A stretch of 64,000 nucleotides of DNA from Myxocyprinus asiaticus (lineage: Eukaryota; Chordata; Actinopteri; Cypriniformes; Catostomidae), in NCBI RefSeq assembly GCF_019703515.2, contig NC_059346.1:10573001-10637000 (forward strand), written 5' to 3'. A program made the position numbers and the translations under genes. This document shows, one piece after another, positions 23,848 through 35,102 of this stretch. The notes under the pieces were generated by a model, which was given only the letters and a program-made list of their open reading frames with translations, was not told the origin of the DNA and searched no databases. Positions within the stretch are counted from its first letter, which is position 1. The number at the start of each line of letters is the position of its first letter.

Positions 23848-25675
23848 ATATAGCACAGAATTAAATGTTATGGTACTTATATGATGTTTTTTTGTCCTTT
23901 TTGGAGCTTGACAGCCATGGTAACTATGAACCGTCACTGTATGGAAAATGTAAATATTCAAACTTTCTCCTTGTTCCACCAAAAATATAACAGAATATAC
24001 ATTTGATAAAAGATGACAGAACTCATCATTTACTCACTATTCCCTTAAGACACACTCTTGAAATCCTTCATGGCTATCCCATCCTGGTCAGACATTAATA
24101 TATCACAAGCTTCAAGACATGCACAATGAGGTTAATCTCCTATATTCTGACTTCTTCCAAACTGCTGCCATGTGGACACCACCTCTGGAGAACGTCAAAG
24201 TTAAATTAAATTTGCAACCTTTTAATTACAGGCATCTGCTCTATTCTAAATCTTATCACTAATCCTCTTCTTAAACCTTATATCATCTTCTCCCCACACC
24301 CATCAGCCCATCGTGACACGTAAACTGCACAAGGCATCGGTTAATGCACCCATCAGAGGAACAGAAGGAAGACTCAATAAAGCAGGCTTAGGTGAACGGG
24401 CCTGACCGATATTAGATCTCACACAGACACAACTGCACACATATGCTCACGCCATCCTCAAAGAACCGTAATCCTCTCTGCTTCTCAGGTGCTGTGTGTT
24501 TAGACAGCTTTGGGAGCACAAAGACATGTAAAACCCCCACACAGAGAAAAGATTCGGCCAAGCATCGCATCTCAAATGAGCAATCTTGATCATTGAAACC
24601 ACTTAGAGGTAGCGGAAGTGTGTGATTCTATAGAGAGGTACCCACCTGAACGTGTCTCTGCCAGCGCGTGTGGTTTTTGCGGTAATGTTTGTGTGCCATG
24701 AGATTTTGCCTTACCATTTCTTGGATGGGGGTGTAGGCTTGGCTAGCACTTCCAACTACGGGGTAAACAGCCAACAGGTTTGAGAGGATAATCCATGTCT
24801 TTGTTCACAAACGACCTTTAACATGTCCTAACAGTGTGGGACAGACACTTTAAAGCCAGCATTTATGTATCATAAAAGAGGTATAGTTGTTTTTTTGTTT
24901 CATATTATTCACATCAAGGAGACAGAGTGCGTATCCCTGGAAATGAGTGAATCATGCAATTCTGTATTCCACCTGGCTGAATTAAAAACAAAAATCTACA
25001 TTGTGTTTATCTATTTCAGAGATTGCTCACTTTGTCACTTTCTTTCTCGTTCTCAGTATTCTTTACAAATATGTAAAAAAATGTACACGCACATGACAAA
25101 AAGACTCTAGTCATAGTCTTAGAGGAAAAAGCTGGTTTATTTTATAAGGGTGGAAAGTCATGAGCATGTTAAGATCATATGACCAGCCGAATATTACTCA
25201 CTTTTTCCTCAATATATTGTAACACTTTTTCTTGCAGAATAAATTCTGAATCTGACTGAATCTCTCTCTCTAGCCCCCCCACCCCCTCAATCCTTCTGTC
25301 TCACTCTCTCTCTGTCTGTCTGTCTGTCTGTGAGAAATCTTGGCTTTGCAAATGAGCATTAGATTGTAATGGGCTTTGGAAGAATGTACTGGTAATGTGA
25401 TAGTGCAATTAGGGATTATTGTCTTTGCATAAATTTCAGAACGGAAGGGAGGTGAGGTTCCCTCAGGATATGTGAGAAAAAGGCTGTCTTTGAGAGGCAG
25501 TCAGATCTGCCTCTGTCCCTAGGGAGGAGTTGAGGTGTTATGGTACCACAAGAGACAGCCCGGAACTGATATGCATATAGAAAAATACACACATGCACAC
25601 ATATTTGCCCCTCCACAAAAAAAGAAGCCACCTACAGGGTGAATCTTACGAAAGTTTATTATATTATTCATACAT
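23848..25675. other. Mostly unassigned; short (CTGT)n array
   Basis: (CTGT)n at about 25312-25332, preceded by CT-rich sequence and a C run at 25276-25286. No gene, element ends or RNA found. 24400-24660 is less AT-rich and reads like unique sequence, with no further evidence. Confidence 0.45.
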
Positions 25676-25678
25676 ACA

Positions 25679-25733
<55 letters not shown>
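25679..25733. repeat. (TA)n microsatellite at a Tc1 insertion site
   Basis: About 27 uninterrupted TA units directly abutting the left terminus of the next element, whose target is TA. Confidence 0.95.
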
Positions 25734-25736
<3 letters not shown>

Positions 25737-25955
25737 TTGTGCTCAAAAGTTTGCATATCCTTGGAGAACTGGTAATATATATGTACCATTTTTAAAGAAA
25801 ACATGAGTGAGCAGGCAAAACACATTTATTTTATTTCTTATGGAATTCATATTCAACTGTAGGTTATAACAGAATGGCACAATCATAAAACAAAACATGG
25901 CAACAAAGAAAAAAATGAAATGACCCCTGTTCAAAAGTCGGCATACCCTTAGTTC

Positions 25956-26965
25956 TTAATACTGTGTATTGCCCCCTTTAGCATCAATGACAGCATGCAG
26001 TCTTTTGTAATAGTTGTCTATGAGGCCCCAAATTCTTGCAGGTGGTATAGCTGCCCATTCGTCTTGGCAAAATGCCTCCAGGTCATGCAAAGTCTTTGGT
26101 CGTCTTGCATGAACCGCATGTTTGAGATCTCCCCAGAGTGGCTCGATGATATTAAGGTCAGAAGACTTTTTCTGCTGTAACCACTGAAGGGTCAACTGGC
26201 CTTGTGCTTAGGGTCATTGTCGTGCTGGAAATTCCAAGAGTGTCCCATGCACAGCTTTCGTGCAGAAGAATGCAAATTGTCTGCCAGTATTTTCTGATAA
26301 CATGCTGCATTCATCTTGCCATCAATTTTCACAAGATTCCCTGTGCCTTTAGAGCTCAACCCCCCCCCCCCCCCAAAAAAAAAAAACATCAGTGAGCCAC
26401 CACCATGCTTCACAGTGGGGATGGTATTCTTTTCGCTATAGGCCTTGTTGACCCCCTTCCAAACATAGCGCTTATTCTTGTGACCATAAAGCTCTATTTT
26501 GGTCTCATCACTCCAAATTACAGTGTGCCAGAAGCTGTGAGGCATGTCAAGGTGTTGTCGGGCATATTGTAACCAGGCTTTTTTGTGGCATTGGCACAGT
26601 AAAGGCTTCTTTCTGGCAACTCGACCATGCAGCTCATTTTTGTTCAAGTATCGTCGTATCATGCTCCTTGAAACAACCACACCGTCTTTTTCCAGAGCAG
26701 CCTGTATTTCTCCAGAGGTTACCTGTGGGTTTTTCTTTGTATCCCGAACAATTCTTCTGGCAGTTGTGGCTGAAATCTTTCTTGGTCTACCTGACCTTGG
26801 CTTGGTATCAAGCGATCCCCAAATTTTCCACTTCTTAATAAGTGGTTGAACAGTACTGACTGGCATTGTCAAGGCTTTGGATATATTTTTATATCCATTT
26901 CCATCTTTATAAAGTTCCATTACCTTGTTAAGCAGGTCTTTTGACAGTTCTTTTCTGCTCCCCAT
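25956..26965 (-). pseudogene. Tc1-like transposase pseudogene, longest coding remnant
   Basis: The start at 26965 (MGSRKELSKDLLNKVMELYK) opens a 257-codon frame. It contains a helix-turn-helix (GNGYKNISKALTMPVSTVQP), an AT-hook-like SGRPRKI, a second DNA-binding half (SGEIQAALEKDGVVVSRSMI), GRVARKKPLLCQ, the first catalytic aspartate in WSDETKIELYG, and the second in FQHDNDPKHKA. The last part lies in another frame (26195-25956) with the catalytic glutamate in DLNIIEPLWGDLKHAVHARR and the end AKGGNTQY. Between the frames the WP-x-SPDLN-type block is missing, so a deletion of a few tens of bases shifts the frame. In the middle, a C/A homopolymer expansion inserts MFFFFGGGGG where the family has a tryptophan-glycine block. 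All three catalytic residues survive in pieces, but no intact enzyme can be made. Confidence 0.9.
26360..26386. repeat. C-run then A-run within the transposase frame
   Basis: About 16 C followed by about 12 A. On the minus strand this reads TTT(T)n GGG(G)n and codes phenylalanines and glycines. Confidence 0.95.
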
Positions 26966-27107
26966 GGCTCAGTATCTAGCCTGCTCAGTGCATCCACATG
27001 AGAGCTAACAAACTCATTGACTATTTATACACAGACACTAATTGCAATTTAAAAAGCCACAGGTGTGGGAAATTAACCTTTAATTGCCATTTAAACCTGT
27101 GTGTGTC

Positions 27108-28582
27108 CAGTCAGAATTTATTCCTTGATGCTTACAGGAGAAGTGTGATAACTGTTTCACAAATCACATGCCCAAAGCCAAGCTCGTTAGCTGAAGCAGT
27201 GCGTGAGATTGAGCTCCACCCCTTCAGGCCTTCAGAATTTCCACAGAATTCCTCAACAGTGCAAATGAATGGGCAACTAAAGTCAGATTGTCAGATTCAT
27301 CATCCAATCAGATTTATTTATTTGTTCTTCGTGGGTGTGATCTTTAGGATATGTCCCGGTCAAGGCCTTCTAGCTGGCCTTGAGTGACAATCACACTTTA
27401 AGTGATGTACGTAATTTGAAAGCGAAGAGCACGAGATCTTTCTGATGAGTCGACTGTCATCACTGCTGGTATTGCCGGTGAGAAAGAGATCCTTATGGAT
27501 TTAAAAACACGAGATGTTCTGCATGATCGTGCGATTGATTAATTAAACAGGAAAGGAGGGCTGATTTTCACTTCAAGTAAATAGGTAAGTGCATTGTTAT
27601 AGCAACATCAGGAGTTTTCTAAGTATAAATTAGGCTGCTTGAGCATTCAGTGTCGGATCAAGTTTTGAAAAGTAGTGCTGCATTCCATTCAATTCGGAAA
27701 GTCGGATTTTACAACTTCCTACTAGGAAAAGTGCAATGGAATGCATTTTGAAGTCAAAATTACAAGGCTCGTGCAGAAATTCTCAACTCCGATTTCGCCG
27801 AGATGCAGGGGCATAATGTCACACAAACATGTCGACACTCAGAGAGATATACAAAGTAAGTGATAAACATTCACTTTATTAAGTGATATCGATAAATGTG
27901 TTCGTTTCCACATTACATGATATTAAAGCTTGTTTAACAAACTCCTGCAGAAACAGGTGTATAAAACATTATAATCTCTTTTGATAATCGTACACCTGAA
28001 GCACAAATGCTAGCGCTGCAGCATTGTTGATCAGTTGGGTTGCTAGGAGACATCTCTAATAAGAGTCAAACCCCTGCTAAGCTAACGGGAGTGTTGCAGT
28101 TTTGTTTCCTTAAACATCATCTTCAGAATATCGGGGAATGGAATGCATTTATGGTCGGAGATACCAAGTAGGAATATCCCACATCCAACTTGAATGGAAC
28201 ACAGCATAACCATGTAACCTGAAGAAACATTTAACATTTAAACCGCAAATATTATTAGATAGATTTTTCCAGGTATTATTGACCTCCTTGGTAGATTCAT
28301 ATGAAAAATTATGATTTTTGAATGTCTGTTCGGGAGAGGTTCATTTCACAAAACAGTCATGCTACAGTTAAAATTAGGCTTGCTTGAGCATTAAGTGTCA
28401 TTTCAAGTTCTGGCTTTCGTGCATGGACGTGTTTTTAAAATGTCAATTGGTATTATTAGTTAGCTGCGACATAATGTATGATGCCCAAAGGCATAGGGTG
28501 TCTTATTCATTGTGAAACTGTGTTTTCTTAATGGCATGAATCACACTGAAGGCCTAGACTTTTAATGCACGGCCAGCCACTG
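27108..28582 (+). mobile_element. hAT-like 1.65-kb element, copy A, truncated
   Basis: Same family as 44000-45646, in opposite orientation. It begins inside the element (CCAGTCAGAATTTATTCC, partner at about 45465-45482 in complement) and runs through GATATGTCCCGGTCAAGGCC (complement at 45225-45244), the nested TTCCATTCAA palindrome and the phrase ending GGCCTAGACTTTTAATG. It closes with GGCCAGCCACTG at 28582. About 165 bases of one end are missing, where it is fused to the Tc1 remnant. No transposase; the frame GVIFRICPGQGLLAGLE occurs in both copies but is too short to interpret. Confidence 0.8.
27660..28205. mobile_element. Nested inverted-repeat element (TTCCATTCAA ends)
   Basis: The left text GCTGCATTCCATTCAATTCG and the right text in complement ATGCTGTGTTCCATTCAAGT are terminal inverted repeats. 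Inside them CACTTTTCC/TTCCTACTAGG and GAATGCATTT words recur in complement. The same nested piece lies at 44365-44910 in copy B, so it was inserted before the family multiplied, or is part of the family. Confidence 0.6.
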
Positions 28583-28689
28583 GAAGCAGATGTAATAAAA
28601 CCATAAAAATGAAACACAAATTCTTCCTTTAAGATACTAATAGTTAAGGTTAAAAGACTTGTCATTTTTTAAACATTCACCAGTCTTTT

Positions 28690-28795
28690 GTGTCGAGTCA
28701 AGTCTGAAGTCACTTTAGGTCGAGTCTGGAGTCGAGTCTGAAGTCTATTAAAATGCGACTCGAGTCCGAGTCTCTAACTCGAGTCCCCATCTCTG
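28690..28795. repeat. Degenerate GAGTC tandem repeat
   Basis: CGAGTC/GAGTCTG/ACTCGAGTC words recur about a dozen times in 105 bases, a known type of fish dispersed repeat. The unit is too degenerate to count. Confidence 0.7.
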
Positions 28796-29616
28796 AGCTC
28801 TACACATACACAACACTCTCATACATGTGACACAGACACACTCCAGAGTGTGTGTAAGAAACACACGTGTACCCACATTGCAAGTAAACACCTGAGGAAC
28901 CTCGCTGCATATCTGTGGCTTGTCTCCAGGAAATGAGATTTTAATTGTCTCAGTCTTTTATCGGGCCTTGCAAGTCTGAACAGGATCTTCCCACCCCATT
29001 CATTCAGAAAAGGATCACATTTTCTTCCCTAACTCATCCTTATTTTCTTCATCTTTCTTTTTTTCTAATGACATGTTTTTTCAGAGCAAACAAGAAATTC
29101 TTGTATCATACTGAAGAAACTTATGGAAACCCAGCCAAGCTTTCAAACATTGTTATGATACTGTAAAATTTCTGAAAGATCTTAGATTATTTTGCCTGGC
29201 TGCACACTTGATTCTGATTGTGTCCTCTCATTTGAAAAGGAAGTGAAACGTTTAATTTAGAGTCAGTCATTTTGCTGTAAAAACTTGGAAGATTCATAGG
29301 GTATTAGCTAGCCATTTGCTTAATGCTAAAAATTAAGTCCTACAGCCTCCGTCATAAATCAATTGTTCTCTATCTATTTCCCTTTTTCTCTCTCTACACA
29401 CATATAAATGTACAGCGTACACACATCCTAACAAAAAGCCACATGCATATGAATCCTCTCCGATGTGCACACACTTTTGCTTTGTTGTTTTAAATGATCG
29501 ATAATTTATGGTGGTGTGTAGTGTGAGCTGACAGGGGCAAGCCATACACTAAACACCGCAGTCAGAGAGAATCCCAACCCCATAAATCACAGCTGGGCTG
29601 AACCTCACCAAATTCA

Positions 29617-29653
<37 letters not shown>

Positions 29654-30720
29654 TATACATAAACACACATCAACTCAACTTCGCACATAACGTACCTCCC
29701 CTCATCTGGTCTTGTAAGAAGGAAAGAGATGATTCTCACATCATTTTTAAATGCAATATAAAATAAATTGCCTTGTATAAGAACACAGTGAATCTGGAAA
29801 CAAACCCAAACACCTAAAAAACAATTGTAGTTAATAGTTATCTTTCATGTCCTTTCCCTTAACTGATATAAACGAATGGTTTGACAGCACAAATCTCTCA
29901 CTGTCTGATCCAGCAGACTTTTTAGAAAATGCAGATATCCCAGAGAATTAAACTTTGGCACAATCCATCCCGCACTGTCTGTGCTAAAGACATGAATGAT
30001 ACCTCAAATTGTGTGGGTTGTTAAGAAGAGGTGTGCTATTATGAACTAAGCAATCAGACTAATGATTTTCACCTGGCGAACGTTGACCCCCTGTGGTGGG
30101 ATCTTTTGACTTAGACCAGTAAGTAACCATGCAGAACACCATAGCAACACACTAAACTGCATCGATTTGCCCTGTTAACCACCCAAAACACCCTAGCATC
30201 ATGACGGCAACATTTGTACGAGCAAGCAGCACTAACGATGTTAGCTGCTGTGTTAATAGATTCTACACATACTCTCTGTTTAATCTAATCAGAAATCAAC
30301 TCTATTTTGTAAATCTGTAATTTTGTAATTCATATCTCTGAGAGCCCATGCCATGAAGTGTTTACAGAACAGTACTTTGTCCTAATGATGTCATCAGAGC
30401 CAGGGATCGTGGGATAGGCCCGGCAGACTGAAGGTGGGTTGGATGCCAAACTCTCCATCAGTGACTAATGAAAAAGCCGCAGTCAGCCTAATGATCACTC
30501 AGGGAAAGTAAATAGATGGATCCAAAACTCTGACTCCTAATTACAGCGCTTTCCTGTGGAACTCTCAATGGACAAAAGCACCATCAATCCACACGTTTCA
30601 TCTGTACGACGGGAAAAACATCAGTATAAAATGTCATTAGCTTAACATTCTTTATACAATTCATTATTTAACAAGCTGTACTGTTTAGATTTCGATATAG
30701 CAAAGGTGTTTGAGATAGTG
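28796..30720. other. Unassigned; (CA)n array at 29619
   Basis: (CA)n at 29619-29651. A degenerate TTGCTA-type patch lies at 30130-30215 on the opposite strand from that at 3465. 30400-30560 is less AT-rich and reads like unique or conserved non-coding sequence, but nothing further supports that. Confidence 0.4.
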
Positions 30721-31463
30721 TTGGGGAGTAGGACTGAACGATTCCAGTTCCGATTCCTCTGAACGATTCAGATTCCTTAATGGTTCTATAAAACATTTTT
30801 TTTAGTATTTTTGAGGAAGAATAATTTGGAAATAAGAAATGCAGTTCCACTTATTGGATTTACTGCCCCCAGACAGTCTGTTACCAAAAGTTGAAATCAT
30901 TTCATATTGTACCAGAACAATTTTTTCCAAACAGTGATAACACAGACTTTTTTAATGAACATAGTTTATTATTTTTCTTTTTTTTTTTTTAAATACCACC
31001 AATAAAAACAAAACTCATAATGTGCTTACACCAAAGTCTTTCTAGCAAGTCAGTCCAATGGCGGCCATCTACGGAACACTCTCAGGCACCTATTTTTCTA
31101 TGTAAACAAGCGGCATATAAGAGCAGCTCCTATCTACTTAAAAGGGGAAAAGACAGAAATTTCCAAAACGGCTAGTGAAGATTACAATCAAAGAACATAT
31201 TTCACATCAGCAGTAAAATATGACCACACTGGAATCAAAAATTGTGCTTCTTTACCTCAGATTACGCAAAAAAAAAAAATTGATTAACAGGCGATATCTG
31301 TATCTAAAAGGTGATTGGCTATTTAACCTTTAAGGCGGGACTTCCTTCCTACACTCAAAAAATTATTTGTGTCCCTAATTAGAGTTAAGCATTTCATTTA
31401 AATAAAGTATATGTAAAAAAAGTAAAAAATTAACTTTAAAAATGTTTAATTAACAGTGCGCAG

Positions 31464-32982
31464 ATGCAGAAAGCGAGTGATGGAGGCGAGCCATTTTGGA
31501 CAGTTCGGCATGAATGTTTTCCAGGTAAGATGTTTTATAAATTAACAACTGTTGTACATTTTACAGAAACAAATTTATGATGTAACCAAGTTTAGTCATT
31601 GTGTTAGATTTGTCGTGACTGCATGTTAACATTCTGGCATTTTTATTTTTGACATGCTAAAGCGAATTAGCTTAGCTTACTCTTTTTACTACTATTTACG
31701 CAAATATATAAACAGCACAATGTTTGTGGTTTACAATTAATAACGGAGCTAACTTTTTTTCTCTCCCCTTTTCCTCCCCAATTTTGGAATGCCCAGTTCC
31801 CAATGGGCTCTAAGTCCTCATGGTGGTGTAGTGACTCACCTCAATCCGGGTGGCGGAGGACGAATCTCAGTTGCCTCCGCGTCTGAGACTGTAAACCCGT
31901 GCATCTTATCACATGGCTTGTTGAGTGCATTACCGCGGAGACATAGTGCGTGTGGAGGCTTCACGCTATTCTCCGCGATCCACACACAACTCACCACGCA
32001 CCCCACAGAGAGCGAACCACATTATAGCGACCACGAGGAGGTTACCCCATGTGACCCTCCCTAGCAACCACGCCAATTTGGTTGTTTAGGAGACCTGGCT
32101 GGAGTCACTCAGCACGCCTTGGATTCGAACTCATGACTCCAGGGCTGGTAGTCAGCGTCAATACTCGCTGAGCTACCCAGGCCCCCCAATAATGGAGCTA
32201 ACTTAAGATATGGATAGGTATGTATGTGCAATGTTTTCGATAGTCTAATTAGTTAAACAATCATAGATTTGTCACACGTCTGAATGCTTGCTGTTTTTAG
32301 CTGAAATGTTCAAATGAAAAACAAAAATCGATCAACTGGAAATGAGTGGAACATCCATGTTTTATGTTAGATTGTAATCATAAACTGTGACCATTTTTAT
32401 TTATACTGAACAAAAATATAAACGCAACATGCAACAATTTCAAAGATTTTACTGATTTACAGTTCATTTAAGGAAATCAGTCAATTGAAATAAATTCATT
32501 AGGCCCTAATCTAATCAATGCGTATGGAAAATTTCTGGGATCTTTTATTTCAGCTCATGAAACATTGGACCAACACTTTACATGTTGCGTTTATATTTTT
32601 GTTCATTGTATTTAATCCAAAAAATCTGAAAATCCAGTTCATGTCACCATATATATTTCGGAAACAATACCAGTGTGACATTCTCCCAATTTTTGACGTC
32701 AGTAGTACATTCAGGGCAATCTCCTAGTTACAGTAAGCATGTGGTTTATAGCATTAATAATTAATATTATTTAATTAGAAGCATGCTGTATTTGTATTTC
32801 TTAACAAATATGTTGATAATCTTTGTTCTCAGTAAAGCAGAAGTAAATGTCCTCCCTTGCCTTGAACAGATACAACAGAAAGCCTGGAGAAGAAAAGAAT
32901 TGCTGTCTTGACTGAAGTGAAAAAAAAACGTAAAGCGGTAGTGAAAAAGTGGGAAAAGCATATTGCCTTATTATATAAGTGA
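31464..32982 (+). CDS. Possible two-exon small ORF inside the hAT element
   Basis: Candidate exon 1 is 31464-31524: an ATG followed by 20 codons (MQKASDGGEPFWTVRHECFP) and one extra base, ending CCAG before GTAAGA, a consensus 5' splice site. Candidate exon 2 is 32870-32982, preceded by a pyrimidine-rich CCTCCCTTGCCTTGAACAG acceptor. Joined in phase it stays open for 37 more codons, lysine-rich (EKKRIAVLTEVKKKRKAV, then KWEKHIALLY), and stops at 32980-32982. The total would be about 57 residues. A CCAAT-like ATTGGCT lies about 150 bases upstream. The two other elements in this span fall wholly inside the putative intron, as expected if exons were kept. I do not recognise the protein. The length is short, chance cannot be excluded, and transcripts are unknown. 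The other frame of exon 1 (ATGGAGGCGAGC start) is also open. Confidence 0.3.
31756..32187 (-). mobile_element. tRNA-derived SINE, full-length, minus strand
   Basis: On the minus strand, box A (TAGCTCAGCGAG) is at about 32164-32175 and box B (GAGTTCGAATCC) at 32120-32131. The body then runs to a short pyrimidine-rich end at 31756 on the plus strand. A 17-bp target duplication AATAACGGAGCTAACTT (31739-31755) is repeated at 32188-32204 with one mismatch. Strong similarity to 15344-15796 over the whole length. It sits inside the hAT element and in the putative intron. Confidence 0.9.
32402..32610. mobile_element. Tc1-type miniature element, 209 bp
   Basis: Ends TATACTGAACAAAAATATAA and its complement TTATATTTTTGTTCATTGTA; the inner repeat CGCAACATG is matched by CATGTTGCG. 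These are the termini of a Tc1-family transposon widespread in fish. All coding sequence is deleted, with GGAAATCAGTCAATTGAAA on the left side and CTGGGATCTTTTATTTCAGC on the right side retained. Confidence 0.85.
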
Positions 32983-33117
32983 CACGAATTGATGTAGGAT
33001 TCGCCAATGGTTTCAGAATTTCAAAACAGGTGGCTTGCCCTGTTCACAGTAAGTAAAGTAAGTGTTGTTGATATTTAGAGCTTAAGTGTTTAACTTTTTG
33101 GATGTTAAACTACTCTC

Positions 33118-34000
33118 TCTTATCCCAATTCCCACAAAAATGAATGTCATTATTAACTCACCCTCTTGTTGTTCTAAACCCATATGACTTTGTTCAGCAG
33201 AACATGAAGGGATGTATTTCAAAGAATGTTGCGATCACTGATTTCTAAGCAAGAGCAGTTAATAGCAACTTACCTTTATGTTGCACATATTTCAGTAGAA
33301 CTTGGCAAAGGGTCATTGTTTTATTGTTGTTGTTGTTGTTGTTTCTTGGCCTTACAACTGCAACCCTGAACAAGCTGAGAGGGAGATGGCACAGGCCACC
33401 TTGGGGCAATACACAAGGAGCCAGAGGATGTTAAAGGGATGACTGATAGTTTAAACTACATAGCAACCTGCCGAGCATTTGCTTTGGATGTGTACGGATT
33501 GATTTATACTCTCAACTGAAACTACCGTTGAAGACTCAACTTCAGATTTTTCCAGAAGGTACTGATGAACTCAAATGAGCAGGACGTTCATTGTACACTT
33601 AACACTGAATCAGTGTTGAAGATGTGGATCTCCTCTGCAAAAAAATATTTTTCAAACAAATCACCAAAGACAGGGGAAGGGACAAAAGTATTAAAGTGTT
33701 TACCTGAGTGATAATATTTTCATGTTGCTTTTAGTTCTTTGATACCACGCATGGGAATTGTTGTTCTGTACTGTCATTTGTACTGTACTTGAAGTGTTGA
33801 TTTTTGAGTTGGTACAAAATGGAAATGTGCAGCAATTGTTAACTGCAGTGCTAGAAATGTTGAACAGATTGATAGCGACTGTCCCTTTAGTCAACATTCA
33901 CTTTCATTGGATCTTTTTTTTTTTTTTTTTTGAAACAACATGAGGGTGAGTAAATGACAACAGAATTTGTAATTTTGGGTGAACTGACTGTATAACACTG
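33118..34000. mobile_element. TTAA-type element, decayed
   Basis: Left text TGTCATTATTAACTCACCC, then TCTTGTTGTTCTAAACCCAT; right text AACATGAGGGTGAGTAAATG, then TTTTGGGTGAACTGACTG. These are the subterminal words of the AGGGATAGTTCACCC family in inverted arrangement. The outermost bases and the TTAA have decayed. The interior (about 33250-33900) is unrelated to the other copies and includes (TTG)n at 33324-33343. Confidence 0.65.
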
Positions 34001-35102
34001 AGTTCTTAAAATGTTATTACACCATTTTTCATTTTCTCCTCAAACTAGTTTTGGGGGAAAGGGTGAATCAACCATTTGTTTCAACTGTGCTGGATATTCC
34101 AGTTAGTGGTGGAGGCACAACATAAGCTGTGTTTATGCAGTGTTTGTTGAATGTTAACATGAGTGATGGCTGATTAGACCATCAATTTAAAAAGTATCTT
34201 TCTTTTTGATTCCTTGTTAACTGTGATTGTAATAAATCTCTCTGTTTTTTTTTTTTTTTTGTTCTGTTTTGTTTTTTTGCTACAGTACAATGTATTGGAT
34301 TTGATGTTACAGTTTGAGGAGGCACAACATTAAGAATATTCACTTAACAGCTGGGCTGCCTTTATTTCTAAAGTATTGCATTTGTGCAAAACAGCAATTT
34401 TCTTACTATGTCCTTTTTTTGTCAGCTTACATGTTTGATATGTTTCATCTGGAGCAATTGGAACAGAACAAATATTTGTGAACCTGTGAAAATGTTGTGA
34501 ACGTCCAGTTATTTGATAGATTCTAATGAAAAGCTAATGCATACAGCAGGTAACAATTAGTAATTTGAAATTAACAGAGTTTATGTATGACACACACACA
34601 AATCCCAGTTCCCATAAATTATAACATTTATTTAATTAATGTAAAATGAATGTAAATTGAAAGCATAATAGTAATGTTAACTCTTTCATTGGATTTATGT
34701 GATTTATTTTAATAGAAAATGTACATGTAATTAAAATACATAAGTTTGGGTGTTCCAATTTTGCTCATTCATTTTAATAGTGGCCCGTCTCTGCTAAATA
34801 GTCTCTGGCATACACTCATGTGCATCTTCCACTACACGTTGTCATATCAACAACCATGCAGTAAATTACTCTGAATTGTTCAGTAAGTTGTTGATTCACT
34901 TAAAAGAACAAGTTGAATAGTATTGCAGGAAACACTGTCTGAGTATTTAATACAGTTTTCTGTTCACATCACTCGAAGAATGCACAGAATGTACAGAACC
35001 GTTAACGGAACCACAAGTCGTGAAAATCATTCAGTTCTGGCATTTTTTTTTAAAGTGGACCTGGTTCTTATTCAGCTCTCGGTTCCCAACCCTATTGGGG
35101 AG

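Larger units (their letters stand above)
25732..27107 (-). mobile_element. Tc1-like transposon, right end lost
   Basis: The left end, TACAGTTGTGCTCAAAAGTT at 25732, is followed by subterminal text in which CTGTTCAAAAGTCGGCATACC (25926) partly repeats the outer end, as in long Tc1 terminal repeats. A nearly full transposase frame lies on the minus strand. The right part stops at about 27107, in the region upstream of the start codon, and joins directly to a hAT-like element, so the right terminal repeat has been deleted. Confidence 0.88.
30729..35094 (+). mobile_element. hAT-like transposon, 4.37 kb, with nested insertions
   Basis: Perfect 8-bp target duplication TTGGGGAG at 30721-30728 and 35095-35102. 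The left terminus is TAGGACTGAACGATTCCAG and the right terminus in complement is TAGGGTTGGGAACCGAGAG, the TAGG-type ends of a common fish hAT group. Inside are a SINE (31756-32187), a Tc1 miniature (32402-32610) and a TTAA-type element (about 33118-34000). Removing them leaves about 2.85 kb. No hAT dimerisation or RNase-H-like transposase motif was seen, so it is non-autonomous or heavily decayed. The target itself (GTTGGGGAGTAACTA) resembles the end of another DNA element. Confidence 0.82.

Noticed and set aside
29333..29545. Cysteine-rich 70-codon minus-strand frame
   Set aside because: No recognisable secreted or zinc-binding pattern, no signal or splice context; likely chance.
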